From: a bacterium
Lineage (GTDB): Bacteria > Planctomycetota > JAFGQW01
DNA: 64,000 nt
Direction: 5' to 3'
NCBI GenBank assembly: GCA_030426805.1
Contig: JAUHXU010000004.1
Location: forward strand, 172,792 to 236,791
The number at the start of each line of letters is the position of its first letter. The first letter of the stretch is position 1. A program made the position numbers and the translations under genes. Of the stretch, positions 1 to 9,689 are shown in pieces. The notes under the pieces were generated by a model. It worked only from the letters and a program-made list of their open reading frames with translations, had not been told where the DNA came from and made no database searches.

Positions 1-818
1 GCGCGCGCGCGGCGCGGGCGGCGTTCGATCGCGTCCTCGAGGGCGCCGAGCCGGGGGAAGTCGTCGAGGCGCGGCTCGACGTGAAGCTCCGCGAGTATCG
101 GCACAAGATCTCGAGCCAGTGGCTGGCGGATCTCACGAAGCAGGAGCAGGAGATCCGTCGCCGGTACAAGGAGCGCATCCGGCGCAAGCGGGTGCAACTC
201 GTCCGGCTCAAGGGCAAGCGACGCGGGATGACGATCACCGCGCCCGCCGACGGCGTACTGCTCGTGAAGTCGTTCTGGGGACGCAAGGTCGGACCCGGAC
301 GCCGGATCTGGCGCGGCATCCCGGCGTGCTCGATCGCCGTCACGGCGTCGATGCGGCTGAACCTGAAGGTCGACGGACGTCAGCGCGCGACGCTCGAGAA
401 GGGACAGTCCGTCGCGATCGAGATCGACGCGATCGACGAGCGGGTGTTCCGCGGCACGGTGACGAGCGTCGGTCGCTTCGGCCGCGACGCCTTCGAGGAT
501 CTCGATTCGCGCACGAAGGAGATCGTCGGGGATGCGAACCGCCGCGCATTCGACGTCGCGGTCACGCTCGCCGAGGACGACCCGCGATTGCGGCCGGGCA
601 TGATGGCGAACGCCCGAATCGTCTGCTCCTCGGTAGAGGACGCGCTGCTCGTGCCACGCGAGGCGATTGCGCGTGAGGAGGGGCAACCGGCGACCGTCCG
701 CGTCTGGTCCGACGGCGCCGTCGAGGAGCGCACCGTTCGGCTCGGAGCCGAGAACCGGCTGTCTGCAGTCGTGCTCGACGGGTTGCGCGCCGGCGAGCGC
801 GTCGTGATCGGCGGCTGA
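1..818 (+). CDS. HlyD-family membrane-fusion (adaptor) protein, 5' end cut off by window
   Basis: The frame is open from the first bases of the window without a stop, so this is the C-terminal part of a longer protein; the GTG at 81 is only the first internal start-like codon. It opens with the end of a charged coiled coil (many R, K, E, Q), passes a lipoyl/barrel-sandwich-like strand (TITAPADGVLLV) and continues into the beta-barrel and membrane-proximal domains usual for HlyD/MacA adaptors (a barrel around KGQSVAIEIDA, then LRPGMMANARIV and a final strand-rich section). Such adaptors bridge an inner-membrane transporter to an outer-membrane channel. The stop is 2 bases before the next adaptor gene, so the four genes to 4259 form one operon. 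The substrate cannot be read from the sequence. Confidence 0.8.
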   Translation, partial: ARAARAAFDRVLEGAEPGEVVEARLDVKLREYRHKISSQWLADLTKQEQEIRRRYKERIRRKRVQLVRLKGKRRGMTITAPADGVLLVKSFWGRKVGPGRRIWRGIPACSIAVTASMRLNLKVDGRQRATLEKGQSVAIEIDAIDERVFRGTVTSVGRFGRDAFEDLDSRTKEIVGDANRRAFDVAVTLAEDDPRLRPGMMANARIVCSSVEDALLVPREAIAREEGQPATVRVWSDGAVEERTVRLGAENRLSAVVLDGLRAGERVVIGG

Positions 819-820
819 CG

Positions 821-2266
821 ATGGCGAGGCGGGGATCGGGGCGAGCCGCGGCCGCGGCGGTCGCGCTGTTGTGCGGCGGCCTCGTGGGGGCCGGGTGCGA
901 CGGTGCGCCGGCGGAGGTGCGGTCGGGTCGCTGGGTGGCCGCGGAGGCGCGCGCGCTCGAGGAGACGCTCGTCGAACTCGGCGAGGTCGTCAGCCATCGC
1001 GTCGTGACCGTGAATGCCGTCACCGGCGGCGAGATCATCTGGCTCGTCGACGAGGGCAGCGAGGTCACCGCCGGTGCCGAGGTCGCGACGTTCAACGGCG
1101 AGGATCTCGAGGAGTCGGTCGCGTCCAAGACGCGCGACGTCCAGACCCTCCGTCAAGCGTTCGACAACGAGCAGGAGGCGCTCCGCGGCAAGCGCGCCGA
1201 GATGCGGCTCGAGACGCGCAAGCGGGAACTCGAGGTGGAGGCCGCGCGGGTCGCGCTGCAAGAACTCCTCGAGGAAGCGACCCAGGAACAGATCGCGCGC
1301 GGCGAGGTCGAACTGGATCGTGCGAACTTCGAATACGAAGAAGCGCAGCGCGAGGTCGAGCGGATGCGTCGCCTGTTCGGCACCGGCGTCGCGACGAAGG
1401 AGGAGGTCACCGACGCCGAGGAGTCCCTGCGGAAGCAGGCGATCGAGCGGCGTCGCGCGGCGGACACACTGGACGCGGTCCGCGAGGGGCCGGACGCGAG
1501 GATCGTCGCCGAGTCGAAGCTGAAGATCGACCAGGCGGTGAAGGCACTCGCGCGCCAGCGCCGCACCGAGAAGGAGACGATCGCGCTCTACGAGAGCCGG
1601 GTCACGATCGCCGAGACGAAGCGCAAGAAGGCGGAGAGCCAGCTCACCTACGAGCGCGAGCGCCTCGAGGGTTGTCGTGTGCTGTCGCCCGTCGCCGGGC
1701 GCGCGGTCTTTCACCGCGTGTGGAAGGGCGAGGAGAACCAGTCGCGCGTCGAGGTCGGCGAGACCGTCAGCCGCAACTCCGAGCTGATGAAGATCGCCGA
1801 TCTCGATCGGCTCGAGGTCCGTCTCCTCGTCAACGAGGTCGACGTGGCGCGCTTGAAGACCGGCCTCGAAGCCGACATCGAACTCGTCGCGCTGCCGGGC
1901 CGTCGGTTCTCCGGCCGCATCACGTCGATCGCGGACGTCGCTTCCGACAAGAACAAGCGACTCGGGGAACTCGCGTTGATGCGCTCCGGGGAGGCCGGCG
2001 TCGCGGTCGTCGACGTCGCGGTCGCGATCCTCGACCCGGCCCCCGAGATCCGGCTCGGCTTCTCCGCGCGTGTGACGCTGCGCCTGGCGACCCACGATGC
2101 GGCGGTCGCGGTGCCGGCCGGTGCCGTCACGATCGACGACGACGGTCGCAGGGTGGTCGTGACTCGCGCCGGGGACCGGCCGGTCACGGTCGGTCGCGCG
2201 GGTCGCGAATGGGTGGAGATCACCGACGGCATCGACGCCGGAGAGGACGTCTTCGTTGGATGGTGA
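821..2266 (+). CDS. HlyD-family membrane-fusion lipoprotein (second adaptor)
   Basis: A 481-residue periplasmic adaptor. Residues 1-27 look like an export signal with a cysteine after VGAG, an imperfect lipobox, so lipid anchoring is likely but not certain. Residues about 45-85 form the first half of a lipoyl domain (GGEIIWLVDEGSEVTAGAEV), about 95-270 a very long charged coiled-coil hairpin, then the second lipoyl half (VLSPVAGRAVF) and a beta-barrel (LEVRLLVNEVDVARLKTG). It directly follows another adaptor and overlaps the ATPase gene by 11 bases, so both adaptors probably serve the MacB-like transporter encoded downstream. Two adjacent adaptors for one transporter is less common than one; they may form a hetero-oligomeric tunnel. 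The family is clear and the cargo unknown. Confidence 0.85.
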   Translation: MARRGSGRAAAAAVALLCGGLVGAGCDGAPAEVRSGRWVAAEARALEETLVELGEVVSHRVVTVNAVTGGEIIWLVDEGSEVTAGAEVATFNGEDLEESVASKTRDVQTLRQAFDNEQEALRGKRAEMRLETRKRELEVEAARVALQELLEEATQEQIARGEVELDRANFEYEEAQREVERMRRLFGTGVATKEEVTDAEESLRKQAIERRRAADTLDAVREGPDARIVAESKLKIDQAVKALARQRRTEKETIALYESRVTIAETKRKKAESQLTYERERLEGCRVLSPVAGRAVFHRVWKGEENQSRVEVGETVSRNSELMKIADLDRLEVRLLVNEVDVARLKTGLEADIELVALPGRRFSGRITSIADVASDKNKRLGELALMRSGEAGVAVVDVAVAILDPAPEIRLGFSARVTLRLATHDAAVAVPAGAVTIDDDGRRVVVTRAGDRPVTVGRAGREWVEITDGIDAGEDVFVGW

Positions 2267-3020
2267 CGGGCGACCGCTTCCGGTCATTCACACCCGTGGA
2301 CTCGAGAAGGTCTACGGGTCCGGCGAGAGCGCGGTCAAGGCGCTGCGCGGCGTCGACCTGCGGATCGAGCGCGGCGACTTCGTCGCGATCATGGGACCGT
2401 CCGGCAGCGGGAAGTCCACGCTGCTCCACGTGCTGGGCTGCCTGCATCGGCCGACCGGCGGTTCGTATCACCTCAGCGGCGAGGCGATCGAGACGATGAG
2501 CGACGACGAACTGAGCGACGTCCGCAATCGGCGGATCGGCGTCGTGTTTCAGAAGTTCAACCTGCTCTCGAAGGAGAACATCGTCCGCAACGCCGAACTG
2601 CCGCTCGTCTACGCGCGCGTGCCGAAGCGCGATCGTCGGCAGCGGGCGGTGGAGGTACTGACCGCGCTCGGGCTGGGCGACCGCCTCACGCACACCCCGA
2701 CGGAGATGAGCGGCGGTCAGGATCAACGCGTCGCGATCGCGCGCGCCCTCGTGACGAACCCCGACCTGATCCTCGCGGACGAACCGACCGGCAACCTCGA
2801 CTCCCGTACCGGCACCGAGGTGATGGCGTTGTTCCGCAAGCTCCACGCGCTCGGCCGCACGATCGTGCTCGTCACGCACGACGAGGCGTGCGCGAGGCAC
2901 GCGGAGCGGATCATCCGAATCCGCGACGGCGACGTCGAGCGGATCGAGACCGTCGACGAGCGGACCGAGACGCACGACGTGACGCTCGAACTCGGCTTCC
3001 TCGCGGCGGCCGGAGCGTAG
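2256..3020 (+). CDS. ABC transporter ATP-binding protein, MacB/LolD type
   Basis: A 254-residue nucleotide-binding protein that should power the adjacent permease. Walker A is GPSGSGKST at residues 47-55, Walker B is LILADEPT, and the H-loop is VLVTHDE. The signature reads MSGGQDQR instead of the usual LSGGQQQR, a mild variation. The first in-frame start is a TTG at 2256, 11 bases inside the preceding adaptor gene; no ATG or GTG lies ahead of the first beta strand, so the TTG is chosen. MacB and LolD ATPases act as mechanotransmission transporters moving peptides, toxins or lipoproteins without transmembrane translocation by the ATPase itself. Here ATPase and permease are separate polypeptides, unlike E. 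coli MacB. Confidence 0.9.
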   Translation: MDGDGRPLPVIHTRGLEKVYGSGESAVKALRGVDLRIERGDFVAIMGPSGSGKSTLLHVLGCLHRPTGGSYHLSGEAIETMSDDELSDVRNRRIGVVFQKFNLLSKENIVRNAELPLVYARVPKRDRRQRAVEVLTALGLGDRLTHTPTEMSGGQDQRVAIARALVTNPDLILADEPTGNLDSRTGTEVMALFRKLHALGRTIVLVTHDEACARHAERIIRIRDGDVERIETVDERTETHDVTLELGFLAAAGA

Positions 3021-3023
3021 CCG

Positions 3024-4259
3024 ATGCCCTGGACCGAGATCGTCATCATCGCCGTCAAGGGCCTCGCGGTGCACAAGGTGCGGACGCTCTTGAGCATGCT
3101 CGGCATCATCTTCGGCATCTCGAGCGTCGTCGCGATGCTGTCGATCGGCGAAGGCGCGCGCCACGACATCGACCAACAGGTCGCCGCCCTCGGCGTGCGC
3201 ACCGTGCGGATCGTCGAGCCGGAGGGGCGCAAGCCCGACGAGACCAAGCGCGTCCGCACGCGGAGCGCCGGACTGACGCGCGAGGAGGCCGACGTGTTCC
3301 GCACCCGCGTGCCCGGACTCGTCGGCGTCGCGCCGTTGCGCGTGCGGAAGATGACCGTGCGCGTCGGGCACCGGCGGGCGGATGCGGCCGTGACCGGCAC
3401 GACGCCCGACTATCTCGCGGTCGGCACCGAGCGGGTCGCGCGCGGCCGCTTTCTGTTGCCGGCGGACGAGGCCGATGCGGCGCGCGTCGCGGTGACGAGC
3501 GCGCTCGTCGCGCACGAACTGTTCGGCGACGCCGATCCGATCGGGCGAGAGATCCGGATCGAGCACGAACTGTATCGCGTCGTCGGCGTGCTCGCGTCGC
3601 GCGGGCCGCTCGGGGGCGACGGTGCGGTGCGCGGCATTCGCGACATGACGCGGCGGGTCTTCGTGCCGCTGCGCGCGATGCTGCACCGGATGACGCGCAA
3701 CCCGCTGCGCGCGGAGATCGACGAGATCGTCTGCAAGGTCGACGACGTCGCGCGGCTCGGCCCGACGGTCGATGCGGCCGACGCGTTTTTCCGCACCGCG
3801 CACGGCGGCGTCCGCGACTTCGAGGTGCTGATCGCGCTCGACCTCGTCGCGCAGCGCCAGCGCGCCCAGCAGATCTTCGACATCGTGATGGGCTCGATCG
3901 CGAGCATCTCGCTGCTCGTCGGCGGCATCGGCATCATGAACATCATGCTCGCGAACATCTCCGAGCGACGCCGGGAGATCGGCATCCGGCGGGCGGTCGG
4001 CGCACGTCGACGCGACGTGCTGCGCCAGTTCCTCGTCGAGGCCGCGGCGATCTGCGTGATCGGCGGGATCATCGGTGTGCTGCTCGGCGTCCTGCTCGCC
4101 GGCGGGATCAGCGCGTTCGCCGAGTGGAAGACGCTGATCAGCTGGCACGGCATCGTGCTGAGCCTGATCGTGTCGGTCGTCGTCGGCCTGCTGTTCGGCA
4201 CCTACCCGGCGTGGAAGGCCGCTCGGATGGATCCGATCGAGGCGCTGTCGCTCGAGTGA
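3024..4259 (+). CDS. MacB-like FtsX-fold ABC permease
   Basis: A 411-residue inner-membrane permease. One membrane segment near residues 15-40 (LSMLGIIFGISSVVAMLSIG) precedes a periplasmic MacB-type domain of about 230 residues. Three more segments follow (around IASISLLVGGIGIMNIM, AAAICVIGGIIGVLLGVLL and IVLSLIVSVVVGLLFG), ending in the YPAWKAARMDPIEALS motif typical of FtsX/MacB permeases. The RRREIGIRRAVGA coupling motif is present between segments two and three. It begins 3 bases after the ATPase gene and ends the operon. With the two adaptors it makes a tripartite exporter lacking only an outer-membrane channel in this window. It ends 3 bases from the convergent selenoprotein gene, with no room for a separate terminator. 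Confidence 0.92.
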   Translation: MPWTEIVIIAVKGLAVHKVRTLLSMLGIIFGISSVVAMLSIGEGARHDIDQQVAALGVRTVRIVEPEGRKPDETKRVRTRSAGLTREEADVFRTRVPGLVGVAPLRVRKMTVRVGHRRADAAVTGTTPDYLAVGTERVARGRFLLPADEADAARVAVTSALVAHELFGDADPIGREIRIEHELYRVVGVLASRGPLGGDGAVRGIRDMTRRVFVPLRAMLHRMTRNPLRAEIDEIVCKVDDVARLGPTVDAADAFFRTAHGGVRDFEVLIALDLVAQRQRAQQIFDIVMGSIASISLLVGGIGIMNIMLANISERRREIGIRRAVGARRRDVLRQFLVEAAAICVIGGIIGVLLGVLLAGGISAFAEWKTLISWHGIVLSLIVSVVVGLLFGTYPAWKAARMDPIEALSLE

Positions 4260-4262
4260 GCG

Positions 4263-5867
4263 CTACTCGCGCGGCGTCGCCTCGACGAGGACCTGAAACG
4301 CATTCGTCCCGTCGCCGGTCGTGCCGTCGGCGCGCCAGGCGCCGAACCAGAAGCGCTCACCCCGTTTGAAGCGGTGCACCAGGCGCCGGGTCGTCGACGG
4401 GGCGACGCCGTGTGCGCGCGCGACCGGCATCGCGGCCATGCCCCCGGCATGACGGCGGAGGGTCATCAACTCGAACGAGCCGGACGCTTCGGCGCTGCCC
4501 GTCCGAATCGTCAGCGTCAGCGTTCCGCCGTCGGGAAACGCGCGGGTGTCGATCGTGAAGATGCCGCCCATGCCGCCGGCGAACTTCGCGGGCGCGAGCA
4601 CGTCGAGCAACTCGCCCTTCGGGCTCGCCGGGGTGAGGACGACCGGTCGCTTCCCGGGCGTCGGGACGTTGGACGACACGGCCGGCGCGTCGTCTTTCGC
4701 CGCGGTCGGTTCACCGAGCGCGCCGCGCAGCATCCGAGCGTAGCCGGACGCTCCGTCGGTGATCGCCTCGTTGACCCCGCGGTGGGCGAGGCGTTCGAGA
4801 GTAGGCGACAGCACGAGCGTATCGACCGGATACTGGTAGTTCTCGCGTAGCGTGCGGCAGAGTGCCGCGAGGCGCGGCTCGGACGCTGCGGCCCCGAGCC
4901 GTTCGACCTCCTTTGCGAGGCACCACGCATTGACGAACCGTTCGCGAAGCAGGGACCGCACCGAGTCGACGCCGAGGACCCTCGCACGGAGGGTCTTCCC
5001 GCTGCCTCAGCACGACTCGTCGAGGAGCGGGCCGAACAGCGTCACGACGTGGAGCGGCTTGCCGGTCTCGGTCGCTCGCGCGAGCGCCTGGGGGAGCGGA
5101 AGCCACTCGATGTCGGCCACCGGGTAGAACGCGCGCGCGAGCGCCTGCGCCGCGGTCGCATCGTCGATTGCGGTCGTTGCGTCGATCGTCGGGCGAGGGG
5201 CGTCGGTGGCGACCCGCAGGCACGCGATCCTCCCGATGTCGGCGATGACGCCCTCGCCGCGCGCGATGTTCAGGTCGACGTTCGACGGGGCGTCGGGCAG
5301 GCCGAGCGAGAAGTGCGTGACGACGCTGCGCGCACGATCGATCACGAGATGTCCGCGAAACTGTGCCGGCGTCAGGTAGGACGTCCCCGGCCCGCCGTCG
5401 CCGTCGAGGCGAAACTCCGCGTGCACCCGCAGCGCGATCTCGGCGTGTCGCGCATCGACCGCGCGGAGCAGCGCGACCGTTCCGGGGGCCGCGATCCCGT
5501 GCGCGCCCGCGCCGTGGTGGAGCGACGCGGTCGCGCCGGGGTGGACTTGGCGCAGGAACGCGATCGCCGCCTCGGGATCGGGCCGCCACGTCTCGCCGAC
5601 GCGAACCGGGCGATCGGGCAGGAGCGCACGGAACACGGCGGCGTCGTGACGCGCGGTCGCGCGGGCGGGGCGGAAGTCGCGCACGAGCGGGAAGCGCTCG
5701 GCGAAGCGGTAGCGCGAGTCGGTGAACGGGGTGCCCTCGGCGCGGAGTTCGATCGTGAACGGCGTTTTGATCGCGAGCGCGACCGGCTGCGCGGACGCGG
5801 TGGCGACGGTGAGCGAGGCAACGAGTGCGGCGATCGTTCGCTCGGTGAGGCGGTTCGCGGGTCGCAT
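4263..5867 (-). CDS. selN: Selenoprotein N homologue, TGA (Sec) at residue 287, secreted
   Basis: A 534-residue protein if the in-frame TGA at 5007-5009 is read as selenocysteine. A TGA stop would leave a 286-residue N-terminal part and an orphan C-terminal frame. Residues 1-26 are a signal peptide (cleavage after ASA), so the product is exported. The start ATG at 5867 has GGAGGG 9 bases upstream. Residues 168-173 (AQFRGH), 195-200 (SNVDLN), 210-212 (DIG) and 247-269 match the order of conserved blocks I recall in animal selenoprotein N. The centre is DESC-U-GSGKTLR (283-294), where vertebrate SelN has SCUGSGRTLR. Homology continues past the TGA (LLRERFVNAWCLAKEVE, 306-322; YQYPVD, 344-349), so both halves are under constraint. 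Animal SelN is a thioredoxin-reductase-like ER redox protein; here an envelope thiol/disulfide role is inference. Residues about 388-534 are an added beta-rich domain. Confidence 0.88.
4977..5009 (-). promoter_or_regulatory. Bacterial SECIS-like element downstream of the UGA codon
   Basis: On the minus strand the TGA at 5009-5007 is followed by 11 bases and then a perfect 7-bp inverted repeat, GACCCUC (4995-4989) with GAGGGUC (4983-4977), closing a 5-base loop CGUGC (4988-4984). The loop begins 18 nt after the UGA and has G as its second base, followed by U. Bacterial SECIS elements, as I recall the published consensus, need an apical loop 16-37 nt after UGA and a G among the first two loop bases. 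Lying inside the coding frame, directly 3' of UGA, is the expected place for SelB binding. The hairpin also encodes residues 291-298, so part of its symmetry could be a coding coincidence. Confidence 0.75.
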
Positions 5868-5929
5868 CGACAGGCCCTCCGGCAAGCGGTGACGGGAACG
5901 CTGGAGAGCATGCATCAATCGACGAGAAG

Positions 5930-5978
5930 TTGTCACTGGAAAAGTGGTGTATTTCGATGCACATTGTCACAGTGACAA
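5930..5978 (+). promoter_or_regulatory. TTGTCAC repeats, candidate MocR operator between selN and its regulator
   Basis: TTGTCAC occurs at 5930-5936 and again at 5964-5970; the second copy is followed after one base by its inverted partner GTGACAA (5972-5978), giving a 15-bp near-perfect palindrome. The repeat starts are 34 bp apart, about three helical turns. The palindrome overlaps the first codons of the MocR-type gene. Regulators of this family commonly bind repeated sites near their own start and control a divergent gene, which here is the selenoprotein N homologue starting at 5867. The repeats are seen directly; their role is inference. Confidence 0.5.
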
Positions 5979-7349
5979 GCGCGCGAACGATCCTCTGGCG
6001 ACCGACGATCCGGCGGGGCGACGGCCCGATCTGGCGGGCGATCGTCGCGTCGCTCGAGGCCGACGTCGCCGGCGGACGTCTTCACCCCGGCGACCGGTTG
6101 CCGACGCAGCGCGATCTCGCGCAGGCCCTCGGAATCGGACTCGGCACCGTGACACGCGCCTACCGCGAAGCCGAGCGGCAGGGGCTCGCGACCGGACGCG
6201 TCGGCCGGGGAACGTTCGTCGCGTCGGCGACCGCGACCCACGACGTGCTCGGCCTCCCCGATGAACGGCGGATCGAGATGAGTGTCGACCTGCCGGTGCA
6301 TGCGGAGGATCCGGACCTCGGCGCCGTACTGCGCAAGATCGCGCGCCGGCCCGACGTGCAGCGACTGCTGCGCTACCAGGACCACGTCGGAACCGCCCGT
6401 CACCGACAGGCCGGTGCCGCGTGGCTCGAACGATTCGACGTGCCGACGAGCCCCGACCACGTCGTCGTGTGCGCGGGTTCGCAGCATGCGATCTGTGTCG
6501 CCCTGCTGCTCGCCGCCGAGCCGGGCGATGCGGTGGTCTGCGACGAGTTGACCTACCACGGCCTCCGGGCGGTCGCGGGTCAATTGCGCCTCCGGCTCCA
6601 CGGCGTGCGATGCGACGAGGAGGGGATGGATCCCGACGCGGTCGCGGCGATCTGCCGACGCCACCGTGTGCGGGCACTCTACTGTGTGCCGAGCGCGCAC
6701 AACCCGACGACGGCCCGACTCGCACCGACGCGGGGCGACGCGCTCGTGCGCCTCGCACGAGAGTACGACTTCGCGATCGTCGAGGACGACGTGCACCGGT
6801 TGACGGCGGACGACCCGCCGACGCCGCTCGCGGTCCGCGCGCCGGAACGCACGGTCTTCATCGCGAGTTTCTCGAAGGCGGTGAGCGGCGGGGTGCGCGT
6901 CGCGTTCGTGTCGGTGCCGCCGGCGCTCGCGGATGCCGCGGCGGAGGCGGTGTGGGCGACGGTGTGGATGGTCTCGCCGCTGACGGTCGAAGTCGCCGCG
7001 ACGTGGATCGAGGACGGGACGGCCGATGCGGTCGTCACCCGCAAGCGCGCCGAAGCGGGGCGGCGGCAGGCCCGATGCCGCGCGCTGCTCGGTGCGTGGC
7101 CGTACGCGTCGCACACGAGCGGCTACCACGTGTGGTTGCAGTTGCCACGCCCCTGGACGAGCGCGGCGTTCGTCGCCGAGGCGCGCGCACGCGGTGTCGT
7201 GTTGAGCCCGTCCGGCGCGTTCGTCGTCGGGTCGGCGGAGCCGCCGCCGGCCGTGCGCATGTGCCTGGCGGCGCCGGAGCGCCTCGCGGACGTCGAGCGC
7301 GGGCTCGAAGTCGTCCGCGATCTCCTCGAGCGCGGCCCCGGCGCGTCGC

Positions 7350-7363
<14 letters not shown>
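5957..7363 (+). CDS. MocR-family transcriptional regulator (GntR HTH + aminotransferase fold)
   Basis: A 468-residue fusion regulator. Residues 20-90 are a GntR winged helix (GDRLPTQRDLAQALG, TVTRAYREAERQGL, GRGTFVA). Residues about 110-460 have the class I aminotransferase fold with the PLP-binding lysine at about K307 in ASFSKAVSGGVRVAF, an Asn-Pro at CVPSAHNPT and the ED of FAIVEDDVH. MocR proteins sense PLP, amino acids or related ligands and often regulate a divergent gene. ATG 5957 is used; GTG 5972 is possible and would put the TTGTCAC palindrome at the start, while TTG 5930 is less likely. It is divergent from selN with a 89-bp gap and overlaps the convergent deacetylase gene by 14 bp at its 3' end. 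Confidence 0.9.
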
Positions 7364-8293
<930 letters not shown>

Positions 8294-8297
<4 letters not shown>

Positions 8298-9589
8298 GCC
8301 GTGCCCCCGATCGCACGGCGCAGCGTGTCGACGTGCCGCGCGAAGCGACGGCGCCACGTCGCGCGGTCCTCGGTCGACCACGTGCCGAGCAGGACCATCG
8401 TGAGGGCGTCGGGCGCGATCGTGCGCGCCGCGGTGGCGGCGATACGCGCGCGGTCACTCGACTCGACGAACGCGATCGCGTCGTCCGGCGTGCGGGCCGA
8501 TTCGGGCGGCGTCGCGAGCAGCTGGTCGGCGTAGTGGTGCGCCAGCTCGTCGATGTCGTCCTCGATCAGCGCGAGGTCGCGGATCCAGTTCGCGTGGACG
8601 CGCGCGAGGTCGGCGTCGTCTCCGCGGCCGGCCAGCGCGTCGGCGAGTTGCCGGACCACTTCGGTGACCGCGGCGTTCGCGGCGGTCTTGCGGACGACGA
8701 CGTAGAGGCCGAGTGCACCGAACCCGTGGCTGAAGTCGACGCCGACGTCGAGGTCGTAGCACGCGCCGCGCTCCTCGCGCAGCGTGCGGTTGAGGCGCTC
8801 CCACAGCAGCGATGCGAGCAACTCCAGGCGCGTCCGGTCGTCGCTCGGGGGCGTGCCGTCGAAGCGCGCGTGGAGAAGGATGCGCACCTCCTTGCCGGTG
8901 CCGCGCCCGAACGCGACGCGCGGACCGCGAGGAGCCGGCGGCGGCGGCGGGATGCACGGGTCGCCGGCGGGCAGACCGCGCACCGCGCGACGGACGGCCG
9001 GCAGCACCGACTGCGGCGTGACCGCACCGGCGACGAGCAGCGTCGCGTTCGCCGGTCGGAAGTGCCGACGGTGCAGCGCGCCGAGGGCGCGTCGATCGCT
9101 GCGGGGCGAGCGGCGTCCGGCGATCGGAAAGCCCAGGGGGTGCGGGCCCCACAGGAGCCGACCGATCCGCTGCTCGACGAGTCCGTCGGCGAGGTTCGCT
9201 TCGCGGATCTCGGCCTCGACGATGCGCCGCTCGATGTCGATCTCGGCGAGGCGTGGCCGGAACGCGATCTCCGCGAGCAACTCGATGCCGCGCCCGACGT
9301 GCTCGACGGGGACCTCGACGAACAGCGAGAGCCACTCCTGCTCGGTGAAGGCGTTGTGGTCCGCGCGGATCGAGTGCAGCGCGTCGTCGAGCGCCTGGCG
9401 CGTCGGGTAGCGGGCGGTGCCGCGGAACAGGACGTGCTCGAGCAGATGCGATGCACCGCTGGTCGTCGCGCTCTCGAACCGCGAGCCGGCGCGGAACCAG
9501 ATCTGCACGATCGCGCGTCGGAAGCGGGGGGCTGCGACGACGCCGGCGACGAGGCCGCTTTGCAGCCGATGGCGGGAGAAACGGTGCAT
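8294..9589 (-). CDS. M16-family zinc metallopeptidase (pitrilysin/PqqL-like)
   Basis: A 431-residue single-unit M16 peptidase. The inverted zinc motif HLLEH is at residues 48-52 (SGASHLLEHVLFRGT), and the downstream acidic ligand region reads VEAEIREA. A second, non-catalytic M16 half follows (residues about 220-431, with LREERGACYDLDV, the region containing the R/Y substrate-binding motif of M16 C-terminal halves). There is no clear signal peptide, so it is probably cytoplasmic unless the true start lies further upstream. ATG 9589 is chosen because the conserved fold begins at once (MHRFSRHRLQSGLV); the open frame extends to 9712 but the added sequence looks non-coding. It is coupled to the downstream deacetylase. 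Confidence 0.9.
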
Positions 9590-9689
9590 GGCCGGAAGTG
9601 TAGAACGTCGACCGCGGGCAATCCACGCGGGGTGCTGGCGCCTTGCCGGTCGGGGCCGGGCGGGATAGACCTCACCCGGAGGAGACCCG

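Noticed and set aside
1..20. GC-alternating run at the left edge as a repeat element
   Set aside because: It is in-frame coding sequence (Ala/Arg codons) of the truncated adaptor and only short.
4961..5009. Reading the TGA at 5007-5009 as a true stop, giving two genes (5867-5007 and a GTG-started 4961-4263)
   Set aside because: The homology is continuous across the TGA, the downstream gene would begin in mid-domain without a ribosome-binding site, and the SECIS-like hairpin sits where recoding needs it. It remains the main alternative if Sec genes are absent.
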